Shown here one piece after another: positions 17,174 through 26,064 of a stretch of 64,000 nucleotides of DNA. The position numbers and the translations under genes were made by a program. Numbering within the stretch: position 1 is the first letter of the stretch; every line of letters begins with the position of its first letter. Source of the stretch: Leptotrichia sp. oral taxon 212 (lineage in GTDB: Bacteria; Fusobacteriota; Fusobacteriia; Fusobacteriales; Leptotrichiaceae); NCBI RefSeq assembly GCF_001274535.1, contig NZ_CP012410.1, forward strand, positions 965,126-1,029,125, in the 5' to 3' direction. The notes beneath the pieces are model-generated. The model had not been told where the DNA came from, did not search any database, and saw only the letters and a list, made by a program, of their open reading frames with translations.

Positions 17174-18457
17174 ATGAATGAAAAAGAAAAAAATGAAAAA
17201 TATAAAACTTTAAAAAGAAATATTATTGAAGATTCTTATTTTACGAAGGAAACAATGTTTATTCTGACTTGTGCAATGATTATAGCGTCAATAGGATTAA
17301 ATACAAACTCTGTTGCAGTAATTATTGGAGCAATGTTGATTTCGCCACTAATGTCACCAATTCAGTCGCTAGGATTGGGATTATCAAATGGAAATTTAAA
17401 AAGAGTTTATGAATCACTTTTTAGATTGGGAATTTTTATATTAATAAGTGTAGTAAGTTCCACTTTTTATTTTTTAGTAAGCCCTATAAATGATGCAACA
17501 CCACAGATACTAGCAAGAACTTATCCTACTTTATGGGACGTTTTAATCGCAATTTTTGGTGGAATTGCAGGAGTAATTGGAAAAACAAAAGAAGATGGTG
17601 GAAATGTAGTTCCTGGAGTAGCTATTGCAACAGCATTAATGCCGCCTTTGTGTGTAGTAGGATTTGGGATTGCTCATGGGAATCCGAAAATTTTTCTTGG
17701 AGCAGGATATTTGTTTATAATAAATGTATTTTTTATAATGACAGCAACATTAGTTGGCTTGATAGTTTATTCTGGAAATATTTTTGAAGCAAGAAATAAA
17801 ATTTCAATAAAAAAACAAATAATATTTTATATAGGAAGTTTAATCATAATTATTCCAAGTATATATACAGCAACAACTTTAGTTCAAGATACAGAGAGAG
17901 AAAATTCATTAAAAAAATTTATTTCAAGGGAATTAAAAACTCATTATGTTTTTGATAATTCTATTAATAAAAAAGATAAAACTGTTACTTTAAAAATTGT
18001 AGGAGAAGCCTTTAAAAAACAGGATATTGAGAAATTAGAAAAAAAACTGGAAAAATATAAATTGAAAAACTATAAATTAAAAATACAGCAGTTATCCAAT
18101 GAAAAGTATTTAACAGCACAGGACTTATCAAAATATCTGAACGAAGAAAAAATAAAAGAAAATGCGGAAGATATTACATTACCACTAAAAAATGAAAATC
18201 AAACAATTTTGGAGAATGATTTAAAAACTGTTGAAAATATTTTATATAAAAATTTTTCAAATAATATTAGCGAAGTTAAAATTGGAAAATTGATAGATGC
18301 AAATAATAATGAGAACTTTGTTGTTTTAGTTGTTGGGAATGAAACAATGACAGATGAAATTTCTGAAAAAATAAAAAATCTTGAGTTTAATACTGAGAAA
18401 AAATATGAAATTATTGTTGAAAAACAAACAAAATATAGTGAAACTGATTTAAAGTAG
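17174..18457 (+). CDS. DUF389 (TIGR00341) membrane protein (427 aa)
   Basis: The first ~240 residues contain about six transmembrane segments with the family hallmarks 'NTNSVAVIIGAMLISPLMSPI', 'PQILARTYPTLWDVLIAIFGGIAGVIG', 'VVPGVAIATALMPPLCVVGFG' and 'FIINVFFIMTA'. The ~180-residue C-terminal part is soluble, charged and repetitive in alpha/beta pattern. The function of DUF389 proteins is not established. ATG 17174 is chosen over GTG 17153 because AAGGAG lies at 17158-17163. Gln codons here are often CAA, whereas neighbouring genes strongly use CAG, a mild hint of different origin. The gene stands alone. Confidence 0.87.
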   Translation: MNEKEKNEKYKTLKRNIIEDSYFTKETMFILTCAMIIASIGLNTNSVAVIIGAMLISPLMSPIQSLGLGLSNGNLKRVYESLFRLGIFILISVVSSTFYFLVSPINDATPQILARTYPTLWDVLIAIFGGIAGVIGKTKEDGGNVVPGVAIATALMPPLCVVGFGIAHGNPKIFLGAGYLFIINVFFIMTATLVGLIVYSGNIFEARNKISIKKQIIFYIGSLIIIIPSIYTATTLVQDTERENSLKKFISRELKTHYVFDNSINKKDKTVTLKIVGEAFKKQDIEKLEKKLEKYKLKNYKLKIQQLSNEKYLTAQDLSKYLNEEKIKENAEDITLPLKNENQTILENDLKTVENILYKNFSNNISEVKIGKLIDANNNENFVVLVVGNETMTDEISEKIKNLEFNTEKKYEIIVEKQTKYSETDLK

Positions 18458-18594
18458 AATTGAGAAATTTCATTTAATTTGTTTTTGCATGGAATTATCA
18501 GTTCTATATTAAAGAAGTTTCGCTATAAATAGACACCAAATATGAAAAAGCATAAAAAAAATATTAAAATTTGTTGAAAATTTGAAAATAAAAT

Positions 18595-18623
18595 TTGACA
18601 AAAAAGAAAAAATATAGTAGAAT
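18595..18623 (+). promoter_or_regulatory. Promoter of the infC-rpmI-rplT operon
   Basis: TTGACA (18595-18600) and TAGAAT (18618-18623) are 17 bp apart, near-consensus. Transcription is predicted to start near 18630, leaving a ~220-nt leader before infC. Confidence 0.75.
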
Positions 18624-18629
18624 AACTAA

Positions 18630-18840
18630 GTAATTAAATTAGAAGTAGAAACATTGTTTCTCACCTTTCCATCATAGAAATAGCCATAAGAGCTAATATT
18701 TATCACAAAAAGTGAAATGAGATGAGTCAGGTATATAGTTATTTTTTAAGTATTCTTACATGAAAAATGTAAGTCTGTTTTATATGACTATTTTGAGCAA
18801 GGTTTCTTATATCTTGTTTTTTTATTGTAAAATTTTTAGG
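18630..18840 (+). ncRNA. Leader RNA of infC-rpmI-rplT (probable L20-type autoregulatory leader)
   Basis: The long untranslated leader contains a perfect hairpin CTTACAT/ATGTAAG (18755-18773). Closer to the gene is a short helix CAAGGT/ATCTTG (18798-18816) followed by seven T (18817-18823), a terminator-like attenuator. In low-GC Gram-positives this operon is controlled by L20 binding a leader that ends in a terminator. The same logic is inferred here from position and terminator; I could not confirm an rRNA-mimic L20 site. Confidence 0.45.
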
Positions 18841-18851
18841 AGGTGTTCTTT

Positions 18852-19376
18852 ATAAAAGGGACAAATAAATCTGATGAGCCAAGAATGAATGAAAGAATCA
18901 GGGCAAGAGAAATAAGAGTTATTGGAGAAGATGGAGAACAGTTTGGAATTTTAACTGTAAATGAAGCTTTGGCTTTAGCAGCAGAGAAAAGTTTAGATTT
19001 AGTTGAAATCTCGCCAAATGCTACACCACCTGTATGCAAAATTATGGACTATGGAAAATTCAAGTATGAGAAAACAAAGAAAGAAAAAGAGAACAAAAAG
19101 AAACAGAAAAATGTTGTCATCAAAGAGATTAGAATAAAACCTCATATTGATGAACATGATAAAGAAACAAAAATTTCTCAAATTAAAAAGTTCATAGAAA
19201 AAGAATATAAGGTGAAAATAAGTTTAAGACTTTCAGGAAGGGAAAAACTGCATGCTGAATCAGCAGTCAAGATTTTAGACGATTTTGCAAACAGTTTTGA
19301 AGAAACTGCAATAGTTGAAAAGAAATATGGAAAAGAACAAGTTCAGAAATTTGTTATGTTATCACCTAAAAAGTAG
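18852..19376 (+). CDS. infC: Translation initiation factor IF-3, AUA start
   Basis: IF-3 (about 174 aa) binds the 30S subunit and proofreads start codons. The N domain ('NERIRAREIRVIGEDGEQFGILTVNEALALA...LDLVEISPNATPPVCKIMDYGKF'), lysine-rich linker and C domain ('IKEIRIKPHIDEHD...LRLSGREKLHAE') are all intact. The AGGAGGTG site at 18838-18845 contains the in-frame GTG (18843), which therefore cannot be the start. The first plausible codon with correct spacing (6 nt) is ATA at 18852. Rare AUU/AUC/AUA starts on infC are a known feature allowing IF-3 to repress its own translation. Confidence 0.93.
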   Translation: MKGTNKSDEPRMNERIRAREIRVIGEDGEQFGILTVNEALALAAEKSLDLVEISPNATPPVCKIMDYGKFKYEKTKKEKENKKKQKNVVIKEIRIKPHIDEHDKETKISQIKKFIEKEYKVKISLRLSGREKLHAESAVKILDDFANSFEETAIVEKKYGKEQVQKFVMLSPKK

Positions 19377-19396
19377 TAAAATAAGGAGGAAAAAAA

Positions 19397-19603
19397 ATGC
19401 CAAAAATGAAAACACACAGAGGGACAAAAAAGAGAGTTAAAGTGACAGGAAGCGGAAAACTTGTTATTAAACATTCAGGAAAAAGTCACATTTTGACTAA
19501 GAAATCAAATAAAAGAAAGAAAAGATTAGGACAGGACGCAATTGTGCCAAAAGGAGCAGAAAGAAGAATTAAAAAAGTATTAGCAGGACAGGCAGGAAGA
19601 TAG
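19397..19603 (+). CDS. rpmI: 50S ribosomal protein L35
   Basis: The 68-residue, very basic protein opens with '[21 protein letters not shown]' and contains the 'KRKKRLGQ' segment, both diagnostic of bL35. It belongs to the large ribosomal subunit. AAGGAGG lies just upstream, 20 bp after infC, in the conserved infC-rpmI-rplT order. Confidence 0.97.
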   Translation: MPKMKTHRGTKKRVKVTGSGKLVIKHSGKSHILTKKSNKRKKRLGQDAIVPKGAERRIKKVLAGQAGR

Positions 19604-19640
19604 TTCAATCAGAATTATAAAAGACTAAGGAGGAAAGAAA

Positions 19641-19985
19641 ATGCCAAGAGTAAAAACAGGAATAGTTAGAAGAAAAAGACATAAAAAAGTATTAAAGGAA
19701 GCAAAAGGTTATAGAGGAGCCATAAAAACAAATTATAAAAAGGCGAATGAAGCTGTTAAAAAAGCTATGGCTTACGCAACAGAACATAGAAAACATAAGA
19801 AAAGAAAAATGAGAGAACTGTGGATAATAAGAATAAATGCTGCAGCAAGATTAAACGGAATTTCTTATTCAAAATTTATGAATGGATTGAAAAAAGCAGG
19901 AATTGAACTTGATAGAAAAGTATTGGCTGATATAGCTTTAAACAACCCTGCAGAATTTGCAAAATTAGTTGAAAAAGTAAAATAG
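19641..19985 (+). CDS. rplT: 50S ribosomal protein L20
   Basis: bL20 of 114 aa begins '[26 protein letters not shown]' and continues with '[40 protein letters not shown]', all typical. It is needed for early 50S assembly and in many bacteria represses its own operon through the leader RNA. It is the last gene of the operon, followed by a strong terminator. Confidence 0.97.
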   Translation: MPRVKTGIVRRKRHKKVLKEAKGYRGAIKTNYKKANEAVKKAMAYATEHRKHKKRKMRELWIIRINAAARLNGISYSKFMNGLKKAGIELDRKVLADIALNNPAEFAKLVEKVK

Positions 19986-19997
19986 TTTTTAAATAGG

Positions 19998-20028
19998 AAG
20001 AAATGTCATATAAAGACATTTCTTTTTT
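19998..20028 (+). terminator. Terminator of infC-rpmI-rplT
   Basis: AAGAAATGTC (19998-20007) pairs perfectly with GACATTTCTT (20015-20024) around a 7-nt loop, followed by a T-run to 20028. Confidence 0.9.
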
Positions 20029-20060
20029 ATGTTATATATAAAATAAAGGAGGATATTTTA

Positions 20061-20819
20061 ATGAAGGCAGAAATTATATGCATAGGAACAGAACTATTAG
20101 TAGGAGATATAGTAAATACAAATTCACAGTATATATCAAAAAAGCTTACAGATATTGGGATTGATCTGTATTATCAGACAACAGTTGGAGATAATTTCGA
20201 GAGAGTTAAGGAATGTCTTGAAATAGCTTTTAATAGGGTAGATTTAGTAATAACAACAGGAGGACTGGGACCTACTATAGATGATATAACAAAGGAGGTA
20301 GTAGCTGATTATTTTAATGAAGACCTTGAAGTTGTTCAGAAATATTATGATGAAGTAGTAGAACGGTATAGTAATAGGGGATTTGATATAGCTAAAGGAG
20401 CAAAAAAGGAAGCTTCTATATTAAAAAATTCAGAATTACTTGAAAATGAAGTGGGACTTGCTCCAGGCTTTTTTTATGAAAAGGAAAATAAAAAAATAAT
20501 TGTATTACCGGGACCTCCTAAGGAAATGACATGGATGATGGATAATCAGGCGATACCTTTATTGAAAAAGTATTCAGATAGCATACTGCTGATGAAGACG
20601 CTTGAGATAAAAGGAATTCCTGAAGGAAAAATAGATGAAGATCTGGAAAAATACTTTAAAATGTCTAATCCAACAGTAGCTCCTTATGCCAAGGAAAGAT
20701 GTGTACATGTAAGAGTTGCAATGAAGGGACTTAGAGAGAACAGTGGGAATATTGAAAAGGAAATAGATAAAATAATTGAGGAAATTAGGGAAATTTACCC
20801 TGATGCTTGTATGATATAG
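20061..20819 (+). CDS. cinA: CinA family protein lacking the C-terminal amidase domain (252 aa)
   Basis: The N-terminal MoCF/COG1058 domain is clear: 'MKAEIICIGTELLVGDIVNTNSQYI', 'VITTGGLGPTIDDITKEVVADYF', 'GLAPGFFYEKENKKIIVLPGPPKEMTWM'. In CinA this domain hydrolyses ADP-ribose-type substrates. A following KH-like domain is present to residue ~250. Full-length CinA (~410 aa) continues into a nicotinamide-nucleotide amidase (PncC) domain, which is absent: the frame stops at TAG 20817 and no continuation is visible in any frame downstream. It could be a natural short form or a truncation. A GGAGG site precedes the start. Confidence 0.85.
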   Translation: MKAEIICIGTELLVGDIVNTNSQYISKKLTDIGIDLYYQTTVGDNFERVKECLEIAFNRVDLVITTGGLGPTIDDITKEVVADYFNEDLEVVQKYYDEVVERYSNRGFDIAKGAKKEASILKNSELLENEVGLAPGFFYEKENKKIIVLPGPPKEMTWMMDNQAIPLLKKYSDSILLMKTLEIKGIPEGKIDEDLEKYFKMSNPTVAPYAKERCVHVRVAMKGLRENSGNIEKEIDKIIEEIREIYPDACMI

Positions 20820-20855
20820 TAATAAAATAAATATAGATTGCTTTAAGTAGAATTG

Positions 20856-20938
20856 TCATAAAATCTTATAACTATAATGTAATTTTAAAATTTATTTTTT
20901 AATTTATATTGTAGTTATAACTTTATGATGATTTTTAT
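20856..20938 (+). terminator. Long imperfect hairpin/terminator after cinA
   Basis: The segments 20856-20885 and 20901-20928 form a long imperfect inverted repeat with a TTATAACTA/TAGTTATAA core, flanked by TCATAAA/TTTATGA. A T-rich tail (20932-20940) follows. It probably terminates cinA transcription; its length is unusual for a simple terminator. Confidence 0.5.
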
Positions 20939-20951
20939 TTTTAAATTAATC

Positions 20952-20980
20952 TTGACATTGTAAAGATTGTATATTATAAT
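20952..20980 (+). promoter_or_regulatory. Consensus promoter of the tetR operon
   Basis: TTGACA (20952-20957) and TATAAT (20975-20980) are exactly consensus with a 17-bp spacer. The -10 lies inside a perfect palindrome. Confidence 0.85.
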
Positions 20981-21004
20981 CTTATCAGAGGTAAGATTAT
21001 AATA
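20972..21004. promoter_or_regulatory. TetR-type operator: perfect 13-bp inverted repeat over the -10
   Basis: TATTATAATCTTA (20972-20984) and TAAGATTATAATA (20992-21004) are perfect reverse complements separated by 7 bp. The site covers the -10 element and start point of the promoter that drives the TetR gene at 21033, so autorepression is the natural reading. Confidence 0.75.
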
Positions 21005-21032
21005 AATAAAATAAATTATATGTGAGGTTAAA

Positions 21033-21632
21033 ATGAAAGAATATGGAAAAGACTATCATCATGGAAATTTAAGGAAAGAACTTATTGAAAAAGGAATAAA
21101 GATGATAAATGACACCGGTGAAGAAAAACTATCGCTAAGAAAACTGGCGGTAGAATGTGGAGTCAGTAATGCTGCTCCATATACGCACTTTAAGAATAAG
21201 GATGAACTACTTAAAGCAATGAGTGAATATATATTGGAAATTCTGACATCTGAACTGGAAAAAATATGCAGTAAATATAAAGATGACGTTGAACTGCTGG
21301 CTATGTTAGGAAAATGTTATGTTATGTTTTTTTATGAAAATCCCGAATATTATCATTTTATATTTTCAAGGAAAGATATGAAAGTTGATCTTTCACTGAA
21401 AATGCCAAAAAGTGATTTAAACATGCCAATGAACATATTAAAAAGGGAAGCTATACGAGAATTTACTAAAATGGAAATGCCTGAAGAAGTGATACAGGAT
21501 AAAATTATTGCAATGTGGGCATTGGTACAGGGGCTGACATCAATTGCAATAATGCCGAATGTTAATTATGCCCAGCAATGGGATGAAAAAATAGAAGAAA
21601 TAATAAAATCAAGTTTTATAACATGTTATTAA
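21033..21632 (+). CDS. TetR/AcrR family transcriptional regulator (199 aa)
   Basis: An N-terminal helix-turn-helix is seen in 'GEEKLSLRKLAVECGVSNAAPYTHFKNKDELLKAM' (about residues 28-62). The 'HHGNLRKELIEKG' prefix and the C-terminal ligand domain ('FFYENPEYYHFIFS...') match the WHG/TetR_C_13 subgroup. It presumably represses itself and the two flavoprotein genes downstream through the palindrome at 20972-21004. The ligand is unknown; electrophiles or quinones would fit flavoprotein targets, which is inference. Confidence 0.88.
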   Translation: MKEYGKDYHHGNLRKELIEKGIKMINDTGEEKLSLRKLAVECGVSNAAPYTHFKNKDELLKAMSEYILEILTSELEKICSKYKDDVELLAMLGKCYVMFFYENPEYYHFIFSRKDMKVDLSLKMPKSDLNMPMNILKREAIREFTKMEMPEEVIQDKIIAMWALVQGLTSIAIMPNVNYAQQWDEKIEEIIKSSFITCY

Positions 21633-21699
21633 AAAATATGAAAAAAGAAAAGTCCCAAAATTTGGATTAGAAATTTAGATGAATGGAGGTAGATTTTTT

Positions 21700-22239
21700 A
21701 TGCAAGTTGTTATACATGATATGAATAGGGAAGAATTTCAAAAAATATACGAAAAGTTAAAAGTTGAAGTTATAGAAAAAAAAATAAAGAAAAGTAGAAA
21801 TTGGATTGAAAATAATGAAGAAGAAGTAAAAATCATATCTGATGAGAATAAAATAAAAAATTGTACGGGATGTTTCTGCTGTTGGATAAAAAATCCTGGT
21901 AGATGTATATTGAAAGATGGATATGAGAATTTAGCAGAACTTTATTCAAAAGCTGAAAAGATAATAATTATAAGTAAATGCTGCTATGGAACATACAGTC
22001 CTTTTGTAAAAAATGTATTGGATAGAAGTATACCGTATCTTCTTCCGTTTTTTAAATTGAAAAACAATGAAATGCATCATACAATCAGATATAAAAGGAA
22101 ATTGTTTCTGGAAGTTTATTTTTATGGAAAGGATTTAACAGAACTGGAAAAAAATATAGCTGAAAAAACTGTAAAAGCTAACTGTATTAATTTGAATGTA
22201 AAGAAATTTAATGTAAGTTTCTTAGAAAATATTATTTAA
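21700..22239 (+). CDS. Flavodoxin-fold NADPH-dependent FMN reductase-like protein (179 aa)
   Basis: It shows the flavodoxin-like iron-sulfur flavoprotein/FMN reductase pattern: 'KIKNCTGCFCCWIKNPGRCILKDGYENLAELYSKAEKIIIISKCCYGTYSP'. The 'CxxCxxC...C' cysteine set is typical of the NAD(P)H-dependent oxidoreductases that bind FMN beside it. The N-terminus is less typical, because the usual 'GSPR' phosphate loop is missing; the partner gene downstream has it. The start at 21700 uses GGAGGT at about 21685-21690. Probably co-regulated with the TetR gene. Confidence 0.6.
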   Translation: MQVVIHDMNREEFQKIYEKLKVEVIEKKIKKSRNWIENNEEEVKIISDENKIKNCTGCFCCWIKNPGRCILKDGYENLAELYSKAEKIIIISKCCYGTYSPFVKNVLDRSIPYLLPFFKLKNNEMHHTIRYKRKLFLEVYFYGKDLTELEKNIAEKTVKANCINLNVKKFNVSFLENII

Positions 22240-22252
22240 GGAAGTGAGTAAA

Positions 22253-22882
22253 ATGAAAATCGGAATAATAAATGGAAGTCCAAGGGGAGGGAAAAGTAAC
22301 TCTGAAATATTGATAAAATATTTATGTTCTTTGCTCAAAGGACATAAAATTAATAAATATTATTCATTTTTCAGTAAAATAGATAGTGAAATAAAATCTG
22401 AAATTCATAATGCAGATGCACTGATATTCGCATTTCCTCTGTATGTTGACAGTATACCGTCTCATCTTTTGGATACTATTGTAAAATTTGAAGAAGAAAA
22501 AATAATAAATTCAAAAACAAAAATATATTGTATTGTGAATAATGGATTTTTTGAAGGAAAGCAGAATCAGCTGGCAATCCTGCAGATGAAAAACTGGTGT
22601 CAAAAAACAGGTGCAGAATGGGGACAGGGGATTGGTATAGGCGCAGGAGAGATATTGTCATATGTTGAAAAAGTTCCATTAGGAAAAGGTCCGTTAAAAA
22701 ACCTTGGAAAAGCATTGGATCAGTTTTCAAATAATATAAAGACATTAAAAAGCAGTAATGAAATTTATATAAATCCTAACTGGTCACGAATGCTGTACTG
22801 GATACAAGGAACAATTTCTTGGATTATAAAAGCCAGAAAAAATAGACTTAAAATAAGAGACTTATTTGAAAAAATAACTTAA
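22253..22882 (+). CDS. NAD(P)H-dependent flavin oxidoreductase / flavodoxin-fold protein (209 aa)
   Basis: It begins 'MKIGIINGSPRGGKSNSEILIKYL', the phosphate loop of FMN-dependent NADPH reductases. 'DALIFAFPLYVDSIPSHLLDTIVKFEE' and 'CIVNNGFFEGKQNQ' follow in family order. The last ~40 residues are basic and Trp-rich, perhaps membrane-associating. ATG 22253 is chosen over GTG 22244, which overlaps the AAGGAAG site. It starts 13 bp after the preceding flavoprotein, so the two are probably a pair under TetR control. Confidence 0.75.
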   Translation: MKIGIINGSPRGGKSNSEILIKYLCSLLKGHKINKYYSFFSKIDSEIKSEIHNADALIFAFPLYVDSIPSHLLDTIVKFEEEKIINSKTKIYCIVNNGFFEGKQNQLAILQMKNWCQKTGAEWGQGIGIGAGEILSYVEKVPLGKGPLKNLGKALDQFSNNIKTLKSSNEIYINPNWSRMLYWIQGTISWIIKARKNRLKIRDLFEKIT

Positions 22883-23343
22883 ATTTATAAAGTTAAAATA
22901 AAACTATTCTAGATTTCGCCAAATTATACATATAAAAATTTTTCTATAGTTTAAATATAGTGATTTTTTGAATTTTTTCTTATTACTTTATCTAGTTTTC
23001 TCTCTAATATTTTATTTTAATAATAATTTGTTTTTATATAAATAATATAATAATATTTCAAAAGAATCATTAAAAAATTTGGAATAATTATTTTATATAA
23101 ATTTTGTTAAAAAAATACTTTGAAAAACAAAGTTATTTTTTTAGTGGAATATTTAATAAAAATGGCAAATAAAGTATTGACAATTAAAAAAAATGTGGTA
23201 AAACATTAGTGTATGAAAAATAAAAAATAATAAAGTTACTTTGGAAAAATAAAAAAGTAGTATGAAAAATTTAAATTCTATTCTAATTAGAAAAGTTGTA
23301 AAAAATTTATATAAAATATCTAAAAGAAAGGAAGAGTTTAAGT
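22883..23343. other. 460-bp AT-rich intergenic region before the purine locus
   Basis: No convincing gene is present. It holds a terminator-like hairpin ACTTTG/CAAAGT (23117-23133) with a T-run to 23142. A possible promoter follows: TTGACA at 23177-23182 with a weak TAAAAC 16 bp downstream. A perfect 12-bp palindrome TTCTAATTAGAA lies at 23281-23292, about 50 bp before the ygeX start, and could be an operator for the locus. Confidence 0.5.
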
Positions 23344-24558
23344 ATGGAAAAAATCAAATGGTGTTTAAATACAATGCCAAAATCTGATAAGGAAAAAAGT
23401 ATAGAAATTTTAACAGAAGAAGAAGTAAAAAAAGCGAGAAACTTTCATGAAAGTTTTCCACAATATGAAAAAACTCCTTTAGTGAGTTTGGGAAAATTAT
23501 CTGAGTATCTTGGAGTTTCAGGAATTTACATAAAAGATGAATCTTATAGATTTGGTTTAAACGCTTTCAAGGTTTTAGGAGGATCTTATGCTATGGCAAG
23601 ATATCTGGCAGAAAGATTAGGAAAAGATATTTCAGAACTTCCTTATGAAAAGCTTGTATCTGAAGAAGTAAGAAAGCAGTTAGGAGATATTACTTTCTAT
23701 ACTGCAACAGATGGAAATCATGGAAGAGGTGTAGCATGGACTGCAAATAAGCTGAAACAAAAATCAGTAGTATATATGCCAAAAGGATCATCACTAGTGA
23801 GACTTAACAATATACTGGCAGAAGAAGGAGCAAATGCAAGTATAACTGAACTTAACTATGATGATGCTGTAAGACTGGCGGCAAAACATGCTGAAGAAAC
23901 TAATGGTGTAATGGTACAGGATACAGCATGGGAAGGTTACATAGATATTCCTGTATGGATAATGCAGGGATATGGAACAATGGCATTGGAAGCTAGAGAA
24001 CAATTAGAGAAACTGGGAGTAGAAAGACCGACTCACATATTTATTCAGGCTGGAGTAGGTTCATTAGCCGGGGCAATACAGGGATTCTTTGCTTCAGTTT
24101 ATAAAGATAATGTACCTATAACAGTAGTTGTAGAACCAGATTTAGCGAACTGTTATTATCAGTCAGGATTAAAAGGAGATGGGAAACCTGTAAATGTAGG
24201 TGGAGAAATGAATACACTTATGGCTGGACTTGCTTGTGGTGAACCTAATATAGTAGGATTTGAAATACTTAAAAACTATGCGACTGCATTCCTTTCTTGT
24301 CCTGATTATGTGGCAGCTAAAGGAATGAGAGTTCTTGCTGCGCCATTAAAAGGAGATGCGCCTGTAACTTCAGGAGAATCAGGTGCCGCAACATTAGGGG
24401 CATTATTTAATATAATGAAAGATGAAAGCTATTCAGAACTGAAAAAAGCATTAAAAATAGATAAAGATTCCAGAATACTATTCTTTAGTACAGAAGGGGA
24501 TACAGATCCTGATAAATATAAAGATATAGTGTGGGATGGAGATTATACAACTAAATAA
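23344..24558 (+). CDS. ygeX: 2,3-diaminopropionate ammonia-lyase YgeX (404 aa)
   Basis: This PLP enzyme splits 2,3-diaminopropionate into pyruvate and two ammonia. The PLP lysine is Lys76 in 'FGLNAFKVLGG' (E. coli uses Lys77). 'TATDGNHGRGVAWTA' and the phosphate-binding 'QAGVGSLAGAIQGF' are also clear. Length matches the E. coli enzyme. In the purine locus it handles the C3-diamine fragment left from the pyrimidine ring of urate/xanthine and produces pyruvate, as reported for uricolytic gut bacteria. AAAGGAAGAG lies before the ATG. Confidence 0.95.
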   Translation: MEKIKWCLNTMPKSDKEKSIEILTEEEVKKARNFHESFPQYEKTPLVSLGKLSEYLGVSGIYIKDESYRFGLNAFKVLGGSYAMARYLAERLGKDISELPYEKLVSEEVRKQLGDITFYTATDGNHGRGVAWTANKLKQKSVVYMPKGSSLVRLNNILAEEGANASITELNYDDAVRLAAKHAEETNGVMVQDTAWEGYIDIPVWIMQGYGTMALEAREQLEKLGVERPTHIFIQAGVGSLAGAIQGFFASVYKDNVPITVVVEPDLANCYYQSGLKGDGKPVNVGGEMNTLMAGLACGEPNIVGFEILKNYATAFLSCPDYVAAKGMRVLAAPLKGDAPVTSGESGAATLGALFNIMKDESYSELKKALKIDKDSRILFFSTEGDTDPDKYKDIVWDGDYTTK

Positions 24559-24607
24559 ATATATATATAAATATATATAAAAAATAAATTTTTTGGGAGG
24601 ATACAAA

Positions 24608-25921
24608 ATGAAATTTGAAGAAATCAAATCAAAAGCAGAAAGCTACAGAGCGGACATGACAAAGTTTTTAAGAGAGTTAGTAAAAATACCTGGTGAAAGT
24701 GCTGAAGAAAAAGGTCATGCATTAAGAATCAAGGAAGAAATGGAAAAAGTTGGATTTGATAAAGTAGAAATAGACCCTCAGGGGAATGTTATGGGATATA
24801 TGGGAACAGGATCAAAAATAATTGCATTTGATGGACACATAGATACAGTAGGAATAGGAGAAATTAGAAACTGGGAATTTGATCCTTATGAAGGATATGA
24901 AACAGATGAAGAAATAGGAGGAAGAGGAACAAGTGATCAGCTTGGTGGAGTTGTTTCAGCAGTTTATGGAGCAAAAATAATGAAAGATCTTGGACTGATA
25001 AAACCTGATCATACAATTCTTGTAGTTGGAAGTGTACAGGAAGAAGACTGTGATGGATTATGCTGGCAATATATAATAAAAGAAGATAAAATAAGACCTG
25101 AATTTGTTGTTTCTACTGAGCCTACAGATGGAGGAATATACAGAGGTCAAAGAGGAAGAATGGAAATCAGAGTAGAAGTAAAAGGTGTTTCATGCCACGG
25201 TTCAGCTCCTGAAAGAGGAGATAATGCAATTTACAAAATGGCAGATATCTTACAGGATGTACGTTCTTTAAATGAAAACGATGCTTCTGAGGGAAATGAA
25301 ATAAAAGGATTAGTAAAAATGCTGGATAAAAAGTATAATCCTGAATGGGAAGAAGCTAACTTCCTTGGAAAAGGTACAGTAACAGCTTCACAAATTTTCT
25401 ACACAAGTCCAAGTAGATGTGCTGTTGCAGATTTCTGTGCAGTATCACTTGATAGAAGAATGACAGCTGGAGAAACTTGGGAATATTGTCTTGAAGAAAT
25501 TAGACAGCTTCCTTCAGTTAAAAAATATGGAAGTGATGTAACAGTTCTTATGTATGACTATGACAGACCTTCATATACTGGATTAGTTTATCCTATAGAA
25601 TGCTACTTCCCAACTTGGGTACTTCCTAAAGATCATAAAGTAACATTGTCATTGGAAGAAGCATATAAATCATTATATGGAGAAAAAAGAATTGGTTCTA
25701 AAACAACTGTAGAATCAAGAGTAAACAGACCTCTTGTAGACAAATGGACATTCTCTACAAATGGAGTTTCAATTATGGGAAGAAATGGAATTCCTGTAAT
25801 AGGATTTGGACCAGGGGCAGAAGCTCAAGCACATGCACCTAACGAAAAAATCTGGAAAGATGATCTTGTAGTGTGTGCTGCAGTGTATGCAGCTCTTCCA
25901 GGAATTTATGCTTCAAAATAG
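24608..25921 (+). CDS. ygeY: YgeY family M20 hydrolase, selenium/purine-locus linked (437 aa)
   Basis: This is a zinc M20/DapE-type hydrolase of the YgeY subgroup. Metal ligands are visible in '[11 protein letters not shown]', '[11 protein letters not shown]', 'VQEEDCDG', 'VSTEPTDGG' and 'QAHAPNEKI'. '[32 protein letters not shown]' starts the dimer domain. It probably deacylates or decarbamoylates an intermediate before YgeX; the exact substrate is not certain. ATG 24608 is chosen because GGGAGGA lies at 24595-24601, overlapping the alternative TTG at 24593. It lies 49 bp after ygeX. Confidence 0.93.
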   Translation: MKFEEIKSKAESYRADMTKFLRELVKIPGESAEEKGHALRIKEEMEKVGFDKVEIDPQGNVMGYMGTGSKIIAFDGHIDTVGIGEIRNWEFDPYEGYETDEEIGGRGTSDQLGGVVSAVYGAKIMKDLGLIKPDHTILVVGSVQEEDCDGLCWQYIIKEDKIRPEFVVSTEPTDGGIYRGQRGRMEIRVEVKGVSCHGSAPERGDNAIYKMADILQDVRSLNENDASEGNEIKGLVKMLDKKYNPEWEEANFLGKGTVTASQIFYTSPSRCAVADFCAVSLDRRMTAGETWEYCLEEIRQLPSVKKYGSDVTVLMYDYDRPSYTGLVYPIECYFPTWVLPKDHKVTLSLEEAYKSLYGEKRIGSKTTVESRVNRPLVDKWTFSTNGVSIMGRNGIPVIGFGPGAEAQAHAPNEKIWKDDLVVCAAVYAALPGIYASK

Positions 25922-26064
25922 TCTTCTGAACAGAATTTATGTAGCAGATACGGTTATAAAGATAGCAGATAAAATGGATAAGTAGATTAATATGTAAGTT
26001 AAATGAACAGAGAAAATATTTATAAAAAATTAAAATAAAAGTATTTCAGGAGGAGAAAAAATTT

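Noticed and set aside
23162-23209. 15-codon frame MANKVLTIKKNVVKH upstream of ygeX
   Set aside because: It has no ribosome-binding site, overlaps the possible promoter and has no recognisable composition signal.
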